Of a DNA stretch of 64,000 nucleotides, positions 55,401-64,000 are shown piece by piece. The stretch spans positions 199,092 to 263,091 of the forward strand of contig ML976732.1 of the NCBI GenBank assembly GCA_010015655.1. Reading direction: 5' to 3'. Positions within the stretch are counted from its first letter, which is position 1. Every line of letters begins with the position of its first letter. The notes beneath the pieces are model-generated. The model had not been told where the DNA came from and did no database searches. It worked only from the letters and a program-made list of their open reading frames with translations. The position numbers were made by a program, and so were the translations under genes. The stretch comes from Bimuria novae-zelandiae CBS 107.79. Its lineage: Eukaryota; Ascomycota; Dothideomycetes; Pleosporales; Didymosphaeriaceae.

Positions 55401-55900
55401 AATATTTAATTTATATAACTTATTTACTATTAGCGCGATCGTGCTTAAGGATAAGGTAGCGTAGTTTAATTCCTAAATAGCCTATCTCGTAGATCTTGTA
55501 TAGCTGGCTGGACAGGCAAGCGGCGACGATAACCTATTTAAAGGCTTTATTAATATTAAGGCCTACGCTGTAGCTATTCCTGACGCCTATAACTATATTA
55601 GTAATTTAGCCTTTAACGTCTCGCGCACCCCCGCGTTTAATATAATAGATATGCTAGATTTATCCTTTAATTAAGGCCTTATTATGTCTTGGTTATATAC
55701 TTATGTGTTAGAAGTTTACATGAGTTGCAATAAGTTGCTAGGATGTCGTGTATTCTAGTTATGTGTATATATGTTGTATACCTAGCCTTAGGCTATTATT
55801 TGGGTAATTAGAAACTTTTAGAAGTTTATAAGAATTATAAGGTGTTTTTAAGAAGTTATATAAGTTCGCGAGCGTATAGTAACACGTTATATTTTTACGT
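52436..55900 (+). mobile_element. Degenerate element encoding a DUF6589-like protein
   Basis: A/T-rich, RIP-like block. The plus-strand text from about 52797 (MPAALN) to 55680 is broken by TAG/TAA. Its best-preserved part is 54340-54780: LFLIHGNQLTAERIRSV, WILAVPAWFHVQINLLAT, then SRDNIKHHVIEPIIIQGYTA, RVAALFYAAMRRRG. This resembles fungal DUF6589 proteins, whose function is unknown and which often lie among repeats. On both sides AAGTTTATA/AGAAGTT-type repeats occur in opposite orientation (52535-52600 and 55805-55865), which could be subterminal repeats of the element. Exact ends are not determined. Confidence 0.5.
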
Positions 55901-58507
55901 GTAGTCTATCTAGCCTTTATTTTATATAATATTAATAGTATATACGCACTCGCCTTTCTCTCTTTTATAGTTTTAACGCTATTAGTCGCGTTGCTAAAGG
56001 TAGATTCTCCCGTCGCCTTGCCTTGGTAAGCGAAGGTCTGTTAGATATTATAACTCTAGTACTAGCACTCGCCTCCTCCACTAGGTGGTGGTAGCGGGTC
56101 TATAATGGCGGGATCCCCTTTTCTGGCGCTTAACTATCTTGCTTAGCTGTGAAGATTAAACCAACTCCGTAGGATAATAGGACCTGTTATTCTCTCTTTT
56201 AGCGCTTAACTATCTTGCTTAGCTATAAAGATTAAACTAGCTTTATAGGATAATAGGACCTGTTATCCCCTTTTTTAGCGCTTAACTATCTTGCTTAGCT
56301 ATAAAGATTAAACTAGTTCTATAGGATAACAGGACCTGTTATTCCCTCTTTTAGCGCTTAACTATCTTGCTTAGCTATAAAAATTAAACTAACTCTATAG
56401 GATAATAGGTCCTGTTGTTATTTAAGGGTAAGGGGCTAGCGATTAAACTCCCTAGCTTCCTACCTAGGCTACGAGCCTGCGGCACTAACGTTCCCGCCCA
56501 CTAACTTTACTATATTTTATAGGATTGTATATCCTATCCTTATTTAGTAAGCTATAAGTTCGGGGTTTCTTACCCTTATCTTTATTAGATATATAGACTC
56601 GGAACTTGCTTATCTCTAAGGCGATATAAACTATGTGGCTAATAATATCTTAATATTATAGCAATCTGCCAGATTTAATGTGCCGATCTGCAGGTTGGTA
56701 TACTAGGCGGGGAGGGGAGAGCATCTTACGTCTGCTATAACGCCACCCCTGGACGGGCTGCCGTCGTACTTAAGGTACTTATTAATAGTTTTAGTTACTA
56801 CGCGATTAAGGTGTTCTAAAAAGTTAAAGGTAGGTTTCTTCTTAACTAACTTCTTAAGGCCTTAGGGAAGCTTACTAAGGACGAGTATGACACTATTACT
56901 TAGGAGGAGGGTAATTATATTGCCTAGCGCTAAGTAGGATCGAAAGATCCTGCTTGAGAGGGCGAGGAGCGGTAGTCCCTGTGGAGACTGGGGATAATGC
57001 GGGCTCGCTGGCCCGACAACACAGGCCTACTCCAGGGAGTGGGCGAAAGAGAGACAGGTCTCTGCTATTGTTATTCCAGGACATTTCGTCTGTCGTAGGC
57101 GTTGGCTCCTGTGGCCTAGTTAGTAGAGATAGCTTGGTTAGGCGAGGGCTAGCGTACCGTCGTTATTCTAGGACATTTTATAAGTTATCCTATTTGTTAT
57201 TATAGAGGAGGAAAGGTTTAAGAGAGCAGCCCCCTTTTAGAGTAGTTATTAGGTCTTATTTATATTAAGAAGAAGGTTGCTAAGATAGTAGGTTAGTTAA
57301 GCACTTATTATAGTTAGAAGGCTATACTATATTAATAGACGCCTTATAATACCTATCCTTGCTTATATTTTCGCTTATTTAACGCTAACGTTAACTAGCC
57401 TATAAAAAGACTTAGAAGTTTTAATAAGTTCCTAAAATAGAAAAAAGTAGGTCTATCTAATCTTATTATACTAGGTTAACTTCTAATGTTATCCTAGTTC
57501 GTAGTGTAGACTTCTACTATCCTAGTAATCTGCAACTAACAGTCCATCCCTTAGCTACGCTATAAGTATATATAAGTTCTTAGAAGTTTATAGAAGTATA
57601 TACGAGTTCTATTACTAACACGTTAAGCGCCACGTCGCCTGCCTAGAACCGCACCTTTCGCAGCGAGCGATAGTATCTATAGATTGCGATTAAACATAAT
57701 ACGTTCTATATAATGCCCTCTTCCCTCTCGCTCCTGCGCTCGAAAAGCTCGTCTATAACCACCCTATACAAAACCTTACAGTAGGTTATAACAGTACTAG
57801 TAACCACACAGCCGTCTACCTTCTCGACAAGCTATAGCCAACGATACACTACTTACGCATGTTAGAAGCATCCATAAGTCTTTAAAAGCGTTTATAAGTC
57901 TCTAGAAGTTTACAAAAGTCTACATAAGTGTGCGTATTCTTACGAGCGAGACTATATATAAGTGGTATAGTAGTCACGCAGGCACTGTCACAGTACAACC
58001 AGGGCACAATAAGCTAAGTAAAGGATTTTACTATGGTATTTGTCTAGGCTACCTTAACCCTAGCCTAACTAGAACTATTAACTAGTCCACGTCAACTATC
58101 GCTGCCTAACTACAAGCTAAGCATCCCTAGGTATTAGATAAAGACGCGGTTTAAATAAAATAAAGTAATAGATATTTTGCAACGCTTAGCCTCCCTAATA
58201 CCTACCTAAAGGTAGGATAGTTTAAACTAAATAATGCGAAAAGTATCTTGCAACACCCTACCTACTTTAATACTTTTAAATTATAAGATTCCGCGTTAAC
58301 AAGCAGAAGATAAGCTCTAGAACTTAATACTATAAACTAGTAAAGAGTTACTACTCCTAGACAAAATAATATAAATACTATAAGAAGCTAATAATATCTA
58401 CTAAACGCTACCTCTATTCTTAGTACGGGTTAATAGTAAGCACCCTAATTTCTTAGGGTACTACTAGTAACACGCGCACGTCGAGCCGGGGTGCTTAATA
58501 GCTAAAG
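55901..58507. other. RIP-affected repeat relics without recognisable genes
   Basis: A/T-rich sequence with scattered GC-richer islands (56690-56770, 56940-57130). AAGTTTATAGAAGT-like motifs recur at 57405-57440, 57545-57600 and 57870-57930. I see no domain. It may hold parts of one or more transposons whose ends I cannot find. Confidence 0.5.
56118..56420 (+). repeat. Tandem array, four copies of a 76-bp unit
   Basis: The GCGCTTAACTATCTTGCTTA block recurs at about 56126, 56202, 56278 and 56354, exactly 76 bases apart. Each unit ends with AGGATAATAGGACCTGTTAT or a close variant. Copy 1 is the least TpA-rich; later copies differ mostly by C-to-T or G-to-A changes. Confidence 0.9.
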
Positions 58508-58892
58508 CTACCAAAGCCATGTACGTCTAGCATTCGTTGCCGGACCTCTTGCAGCGCTCGCAGCGCTCGTCACCAAAAAGTTGCCGACCGCAGTCGGTCT
58601 CCATAATAGCGCCCACATGGTGGGCAATGGCACGCCGCTCCTTTGGGAGCGCCTGCAGATCCTCACTGGTGAGAGACCACCAGCAGCCACTCTCCTAGGA
58701 TTCCCAGGACTGAGCTTTCTTGCTACCAGCAGCAGGCCATGCCCACTACCGGCGGGTCTGAGGCGCCTGCTGCCCCAGGCTAAACGACGCCGAAGTACCT
58801 TGCGGTACCGCAGCGACCGCAGTCGCGAGGGGCCCAGCCGGAGCCGCGGCACCAATTGCACCGCCCATGGTGGCGGCAACTCCTCTACGATA
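58508..58892 (-). pseudogene. Fragment of a cysteine-rich (DUF3716-like?) gene
   Basis: A GC-rich island, unlike its A/T-rich left side. On the minus strand one frame reads LPKERRAIAHHVGAIME, then TDCGRQLFGDERCERCKRSG and NECWTYMALVAL. The C-x2-C spacing resembles the zinc-binding part of fungal DUF3716 proteins. The fragment is cut on the right by the left end of the first piggyBac element. Other frames here (plus 58581-58973, minus 58508-59014) are longer but have no domain and cross the element boundary. Low certainty. Confidence 0.35.
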
Positions 58893-61167
58893 GTATCCCC
58901 CGCACTGTCAAAATCTGCCACAGGCGGACTTCTTGCTAGTGGCCAATCGGACGATAGCTCCGATTCTGCATGAACACCGAAATTTATAAAGTTTGGCTGT
59001 AGATTCTTATACAATCTGCATTTTTACTCGTACTTAACTTAAATTACTTAATAATTAAGCTCTTAGTGGTGTTAATTGACTTGATTGTTTGCAGTCGGCG
59101 GAGGTGCTCCTGCCAGCACTCAGGGCGTACTTCAGGCCTACACATAGGCAGTTGGCAGAGACTACACCCAAAGCGCGTACGCGGAGTACGCTGAGGAGGT
59201 CAAGGAAACTGTAAATTGCCTTGAACGTGACCTAGAGCTACCCTGGGAGGCTGAGACTTGTGCTGGCGTCGCCCACGCTCCGCACAAAGTACACAAGTCT
59301 TTGCCTGTTTATACAGGTTTGCGGAGCGATGGGAGCTCTCCTCAGCGACAACGACGTCGTCTGATCTCTTGCGCTTTGCTCCTGCGTTGCAGAGACGCGT
59401 CCCGCGGTCGAAAAGCTGCTCAATAAGGTCGTATAGGAACCTTTTGTGGCCGCTCCTTTTAGCGGCGGCAGCGTCAGAGTATAAGGACAGCCTGTACGCG
59501 TTGTTAAGCGTCAGGTCAAGCAGAAAGTAGAGTAAAGGTCGCTAGGTACAACGCTTAACTTGCTAGGTCGAGTAATACGCCTTCGTCTGATTAAAGCGAT
59601 TAACCTTAGTTTTGTGATAATTATAGTCGTCAATCATCTGCAGTATGCCTAGCAGCCTCACAGGCTCGTTGCCAAAGGCTTTTTCAAAGATCCCCTTGTT
59701 GTTTTGGCTCATTTTGGAGCGTCGGCGGAGCTTCATGATGACCTGGATCGCTAGTGGCGACTATCGTCAGCGTGCCAAGGCCATAGTGTTAAGACGACAA
59801 ACTTACGCTCTGCGACGGTAGAGGCAAAAAGGACGACCTGATTGTCTCTCCACGCTGCCTGTAGGACTTCTCCGCTCTTTGACAAGTCCCATCTAATCTC
59901 TCCCCACTCCATGTGCTTTGTAAACTGCGTTTTCAGACGCATAAGGCTGCTCGAAAAGCGCTCCTTTGCCACCTTCTGGCGGGCGCGCCCTTTGACGCTA
60001 ACGTCCTCGGCTTGCAACTCCACGCGCGCAGCGTCTTCAAAAGTCTCTTTAGTCGTTATCTTAGTCGTCCGGACTGTCCCTGCGCAACCCACGCCTTGCC
60101 GCCGCAGATATTTAAGCATGGGTATAGTGTTGAACAGATTGTCGTCCCACACAATGTGGAGACCCGACGGAAAAAGGCGCTGACCATCAGCGTCAACGGC
60201 GAGGACGAGAGCGACGGGTACTAACTCTGTGGGTGTAAAAGCCTGCGCGTCAGCGTTAGTAAAGGTCAGTAAATTAACAGGGCCGCGGCCTTTGCCTCTA
60301 GCATGAAATAACTAGTTCAGGACGACTCCATCGTTTGCCAGACACCAGATTTTAAAGCCCTCAGGTGTAGGCTTTGTCTTAATAATTACCACCTCGCTAG
60401 CACGTCTAGTAAATCTGGCAATAGCCTCGTCAACGCAGAGGTGCTTGCCAGGGCGCCAGTACTGCAGAGAGCGCGCGCGGAGGAGCTCTGAGAGATCCCA
60501 CACCCTGCCAAAAGGTGACTGAAAAGTCTAACTAACTTCCGCAGTATACAGGTAGCGATCTAGCTGGTGCCAGCGCGTACAGCCCATGAAGTCGTTGAGC
60601 TTGTGAGTAGGCGCGTTTTTGTAACCGCGACTCCAATATTCTGCCAGCAACGGCTCTCTGTGGACGGCCATATATACGACAATTGCAAAGTACGTATACA
60701 GCTCTCCTGGCGACGTAGGTTTCCAGCCTCTCGCGGAGGGCAGCTGAGGGTGCGCATAAGCAGCGCGATCGTTAGTAAAGTATACAATCTGCTCCATGAC
60801 CTTGGCGTCGAAAAACAAGTCAAAGAGGGCAATTGGAGAGCCTCTATCAGTACCCTCAGGTAAATCAGCGACTCTAAAAGTACGTAGGTTGTTAATTTTA
60901 AGAGGTCTCCATTGCGGTGGCGGCGTGGACGGTAAGTCAGGTAAAACACCTTGTTTTTGTAAGTATTTTGTGTATTTTACGAAGTCAGGATCGTTGCTAA
61001 CAATAGACGCAGGATTTGGCATGTTTGCATGTGCTAGCCATTTCGAAAGAGGTCGATTTTAGCTATAAAATAAAAATTGCCGTCATCACAATTCAAATTT
61101 GGTGTTGAGATCGACTAGACGCTGATTGGCGCGTCGTTTGTGGCAGATTTTGACAGTGCGGGGGATA
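58893..61167 (-). mobile_element. PiggyBac-type transposon 1
   Basis: Inverted terminal repeats of 29 bases, TATCCCCCGCACTGTC... at 58893-58921 and the exact inverse at 61139-61167 (ending GGGGGATA), bracket a minus-strand piggyBac transposase. The CCCC start of the repeats suits the superfamily. I could not see the expected TTAA target duplication: the bases outside the CCCCC ends are TAT/ATA. It is far less RIP-affected than the elements to its left. Confidence 0.78.
59048..61022 (-). pseudogene. PiggyBac transposase (DDE_Tnp_1_7) with several stops
   Basis: Starts MPNPASIVSNDPDFVKYTKY at 61022. The N-terminal domain is followed by the catalytic core (LCVDEAIARFTRRASEVV, KPTPEGFKIWCLANDG, IVWDDNLFNTIPML), then IDDYNYHKTKVNRF and LLDLTLNNAYRL. 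A C-terminal cysteine-rich zinc finger (CSLCQLPMCRPE, ECW) ends at TAA 59048. Breaks: TAG after YTAEVS (former Gln, near 60533), TAG after GVVLN (former Trp, near 60312), a frame change near 59750, TAG twice in the YYST/KRCT region, and TGA near 59220. The changes are mostly C-to-T/G-to-A, so light RIP is likely. It is non-functional. Confidence 0.87.
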
Positions 61168-61346
61168 ACGAGTATCCCCCGCAGGGCCTGAATCTGCCGT
61201 ACACGGGCCACATATGAATGGCCAATTAGATGAAAGCGTTCGAAACCTCCAAACCTTGCATCGTGATGTCAGCAATTCCCAAAAATCGTCAATTACCAGC
61301 TAAAATAAACCTTTTTTAGAAGCTCTACCATCTGCAACTATGCCTA

Positions 61347-63482
61347 CCGTGTTTTATCAGATGACGCACAGCCATCACTTGGCGCACGCTCACCGCCAAA
61401 TTTTCGACTTCTTCACCCTCTCATAACTACACCAATATGGACCCAATTGAGGCTGCGTTGGAGTCGCTGAAATCGCTGAATCCTGGAGAAACACCTAATT
61501 ACACTATAGTTATAAAAAAGTATAGTTATAATTAAACAACGCTATTAAAGCGCTACCGCGGGGTTTAAGGCACCTATGCTTAGCGAATTAATAATATACG
61601 CCTCCTTAACACCACGCAAGAGAAAGCTCTTATAACTTATATTAATAACTTTTACTAATAAGGTCTACCGCCTATAAGATAAATAATATAGAATTTTGCC
61701 TTAGAAATAGCTAGAAGAACTACTAAAAAATACTAAGTTAATCACTTTATCGCTCGACATTGTATTAACCTTATATTATATTAGAGCTCTAGTATAGACG
61801 CGTCACGGCATAAAGCTAATTTAGTATTTAAATATGGCCTCTACTTTAAGCTTTTAGCGCAAAAGATTAAATAGTATAACGTAGAACTACAATATATATA
61901 TAATATAGATAAAAAAGGCTTCTTAATTAAGGTACTATTAAAGATAAAGCGCATCTTCTCCCGCCAAAGATATAAGAATAGTAGAGTAAAGCAAGTTATA
62001 TAAAATAGTAATAGAGAGTAGATAATAATAATTATATATATTTACGCTAACGGTAGTGCTCTCACGCTAACCTTAATTTACTAGGCTATTTCTAGTAATA
62101 TACAGGACTCATGGCTTTAAGATTTTAACCTATAAGAGCATAACTGTTTCTTTACTTCCTTAGCTAGTAGATAGACGAACAACAAGATTGGCATATAATA
62201 GCTAAAATAAGTGTTTAATCGCGAGATAAAGGCAAAGGCGCGTCGCTCCTAGCGTCTCCTTATCCTTAACGGCCACGGCTCCTATATAACGATAGAATTT
62301 ATTAAGTATTGCAATAAGAATTAAATTCTCCTAGCTATTTTTCCTCCTCACGCTACCTATACTCTCTAGCTACTTAACGTTTACCTCTTTAAGCCTCTCT
62401 CTAGCGCATACTCCACCAAGCTCTTAGACTTTATATATAGCTATTAAGGCCTTACCTTTATTATAAAGCGCGACTTCTTCCGCATGTTCTATCGCGCCTA
62501 GAATATAGCGTTTAAATATAAGATAATTATTAAGTCCTTTAAGGTTACTAGCCTCTCACCATTAAACGCAAAGGTAGTGTTACAAAAGTTTTAAAAGGCG
62601 AAAGTAGAGAGGCTATTATCCTCTAAAAGTAGCTTATTAGTACTTAGCGCTTTAGATTAGAGAAAGATAGAGCGCTTACTACGCAAGGTTATTAAAAATA
62701 CTTATTTTAAATACTCGTAGTAGCTCTCTTAGACAATCTATTATATAGCTATGTAGAAGTAGCTTCTCTAGCACGAAAATGACCGCCTTAAAAAAGCTCT
62801 TATTAATAAGAGAAAGCGGCGATAGCGTGGCAAGCCTTTGCTACTTAAAGCACCGCTAGAGTATAATAGAGACGCTATTCTCTAGTCGCCCGCCAAAGTC
62901 TAAGACGCCCGAGATAGGCAGGCGCAGAAGGATACCGACGAGTAGTTATAACAATAATAGAAGGAGGAGAAACTTACTCTACAAAAGCAGCAGAAAGAAC
63001 AGAAACAAGCCATGCTTAAGGAGAGGAAGCGTATGAGGCTTGCCACTAAAGAAATCCGCCTCTAGGAGCAGCGTAGCAAGGCTGCTGCGCGTAAAGAAGC
63101 ACGTATTACACGCAAGGCCAAAAAATAACTCTAAAAAGATATATAATTATTCTAAAAGGGTATAAGACGTTAGCTAATCGCTTCTACTACTCTGTCTCGT
63201 CTATATAAAGTGCCTAATATTACTAAGGTCGATTTCTCTTCTATTATTAATAAGGAGCCTATACCTGGCCCTAGCACGCGCACAAGAAATATACGCCTCC
63301 CACAAAGGTTTCGCATATAAATTATCATAAGCAATCAATTGTTCAAGCTCTATAGACCTCTCTACTAGAAAATCTCGCGATAATAGCTCTTATATAGAGC
63401 TCTACAGCCTCAAAAGCAGTGGGTGTGGGCATCCGGAAATCGTGCGCCAAGTGATGCCCGTGCGTCATCTGATAAAACACGG
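61347..63482 (+). mobile_element. Pogo/Fot1-type element 4 inside piggyBac 2
   Basis: Inverted repeats of about 42 bases (CCGTGTTTTATCAGATGACG at the left and its inverse at the right), with TA at 61345-61346 and 63483-63484. Length is 2136 bp, like elements 1 and 2, but the TIR sequence is different. The transposase is on the plus strand and heavily RIP-mutated. Confidence 0.9.
61437..63320 (+). pseudogene. Pogo-like DDE transposase of element 4, RIP-mutated
   Basis: ATG at 61437 (MDPIEAALESLKSLNPGETP, the usual fungal pogo start). It continues as a Psq HTH (YTIVIKKYSYN), then SRHKANLVFKYGLYFKL and YIYNIDKKGFLIKVLL, where the first catalytic Asp is retained within N-I-D-K-K-G. A Lys/Arg/Glu-rich coiled tail (KQQKEQKQAMLKERKRMRL) follows near 62980. 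Dozens of TAA/TAG codons occur, nearly all at expected Gln, Trp or Arg positions. Confidence 0.8.
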
Positions 63483-64000
63483 TAAAGGTGCCGTGACGCT
63501 GAGCAATGATGCTGACTTCGTCAGGTACACAAAGTACTCGAAAAAAGCTGGTGTTTTGCCCAATCTGCCAAAGGGTCCGCCACCCGACTGGCAACCGCTC
63601 AAGATCAACAACCCACGTATTTTTGGTGAGGCGGAGATACCTGAAGGTATCGCGGGGGATCCTATTTCCCTATTCGAGTTGTTTTTTGACGTCGACGTCC
63701 TCGATAGTATCGCCCACCATACGAATCGCCACGCTGAGTTGCTCCGGCAAGCGCCCTCGCAGGAATATTGTAGAGACTGGAAACCGACGTCACCGGCAGA
63801 GTTGTACACGTACTTTGCAATCATCGTCTATATGGGAGTCCATCGCGAACCGTCACTGAAGGAGTATTGGCAGCCGGGCCATGTGAACGCGCCTACGCAC
63901 AAGATAGGTCAGTACATGCCGCAAAAGCGATGGGAGCAGCTCGACAGGTATCTCTATTGCGCTGAGGTTGAGCAGAAGTTCTCTTCACCATTCGGACGCG

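Larger units (their letters stand above)
61168..64000 (+). mobile_element. PiggyBac-type transposon 2, left part, running off the window
   Basis: The left terminal repeat starts at about 61173 (TATCCCCCGCAGGGCCTGAA), almost touching the right end of piggyBac 1 (only ACGAG between the TAT/ATA ends). The transposase reads rightwards, so the two elements are head to head with about 317 bases between their start codons. A pogo element interrupts it at 61347-63482. The right end is outside the window. Confidence 0.78.
61340..64000 (+). pseudogene. PiggyBac transposase 2, partial, split by a pogo insertion at codon 3
   Basis: The ATG at 61340-61342 is followed by CCT A, then a TA-flanked pogo element, and the frame resumes at 63485 (KGAVTLSNDADFVRYTKYSK) and stays open to the window end with no stop. 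Text is close to piggyBac 1: WQPLKINNPRIFGEAEIPEG, DPISLFELFFDVDVLD, WKPTSPAELYTYFAIIVYMG, VHREPSLKEYW, RWEQLDRYLYCAEVEQKF. Base composition is GC-balanced with no RIP signs. The catalytic Asp residues and zinc finger should lie beyond the edge. As it stands the start is separated from the body by 2.1 kb, so no normal product is expected. Confidence 0.85.

Noticed and set aside
58581..58973. 130-codon plus-strand frame over the GC-rich island
   Set aside because: It crosses the piggyBac terminal repeat at 58893 and has no domain; the minus-strand cysteine pattern is the more plausible coding signal.

Overview
The window comes from the nuclear genome of a filamentous ascomycete, most likely a Dothideomycete of the Pleosporales type. 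The genes have 46-60 nt introns with GTNNGT donors and CTAAC/CTGAC branch sites. Conserved fungal proteins are present (septin Cdc12, Pwp2/Utp1, cellobiose dehydrogenase, Egh16-like secreted protein). The repeats carry a strong RIP signature: TpA-rich, with CAG/CAA and TGG codons turned into stops. Assignment below ascomycete is inference.

Layout. 1-28500 is gene-bearing. In order it holds a DUF2293 protein, an NmrA-like reductase facing a peroxisomal 4CL-like AMP ligase that carries one frameshift, a GNAT acetyltransferase, an unrecognised 220-residue protein, a second (spliced) NmrA-like protein, a secreted cellobiose dehydrogenase, a broken APH-type phosphotransferase, a small hypothetical protein, septin Cdc12, the ribosome-biogenesis WD40 protein Pwp2, an Egh16-like protein with a Gly/Asn/Ala repeat tail, and a small secreted cysteine-containing protein.

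28564-37865 is a RIP-degraded hAT DNA transposon (8-bp TSD TTACCATG) into which a 5929-bp Copia LTR retrotransposon has inserted (5-bp TSD CGCGC, two 297-bp LTRs). 38604-45845 is a second, decaying gene island: a secreted Cys-rich protein gene with two in-frame TGA codons, two membrane-protein genes, and an ATP-dependent DNA ligase-like gene with at least two breaks.

46270-64000 is a transposon graveyard. Three TA-flanked TIR elements lie almost end to end (two are pogo/Fot1 elements, one has unknown cargo; a 215-N assembly gap lies in the second). They are followed by a degenerate DUF6589-like element, a 76-bp tandem array, a fragment of a cysteine-rich gene, and two piggyBac elements placed head to head. 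The second piggyBac has an intact reading frame to the window edge, except that a RIP-ridden pogo element sits in the TA of its third codon.

How the genes relate. The core genes (septin, Pwp2) are intact. Secreted, host- or wall-interaction candidates (CDH, Egh16-like, small secreted protein, TGA-broken secreted protein) cluster toward the transposons, and the two nearest sit on either side of the nested hAT/Copia insertion. Gene damage rises near the repeats: the ligase and the secreted protein lie next to transposons, although the AMP ligase and APH genes are also broken far from them. I see no obvious biosynthetic gene cluster, CRISPR array or RNA gene. The strongest new-looking material is transposon architecture: exact nesting, head-to-head piggyBacs, and an unknown cargo between TA-flanked TIRs.
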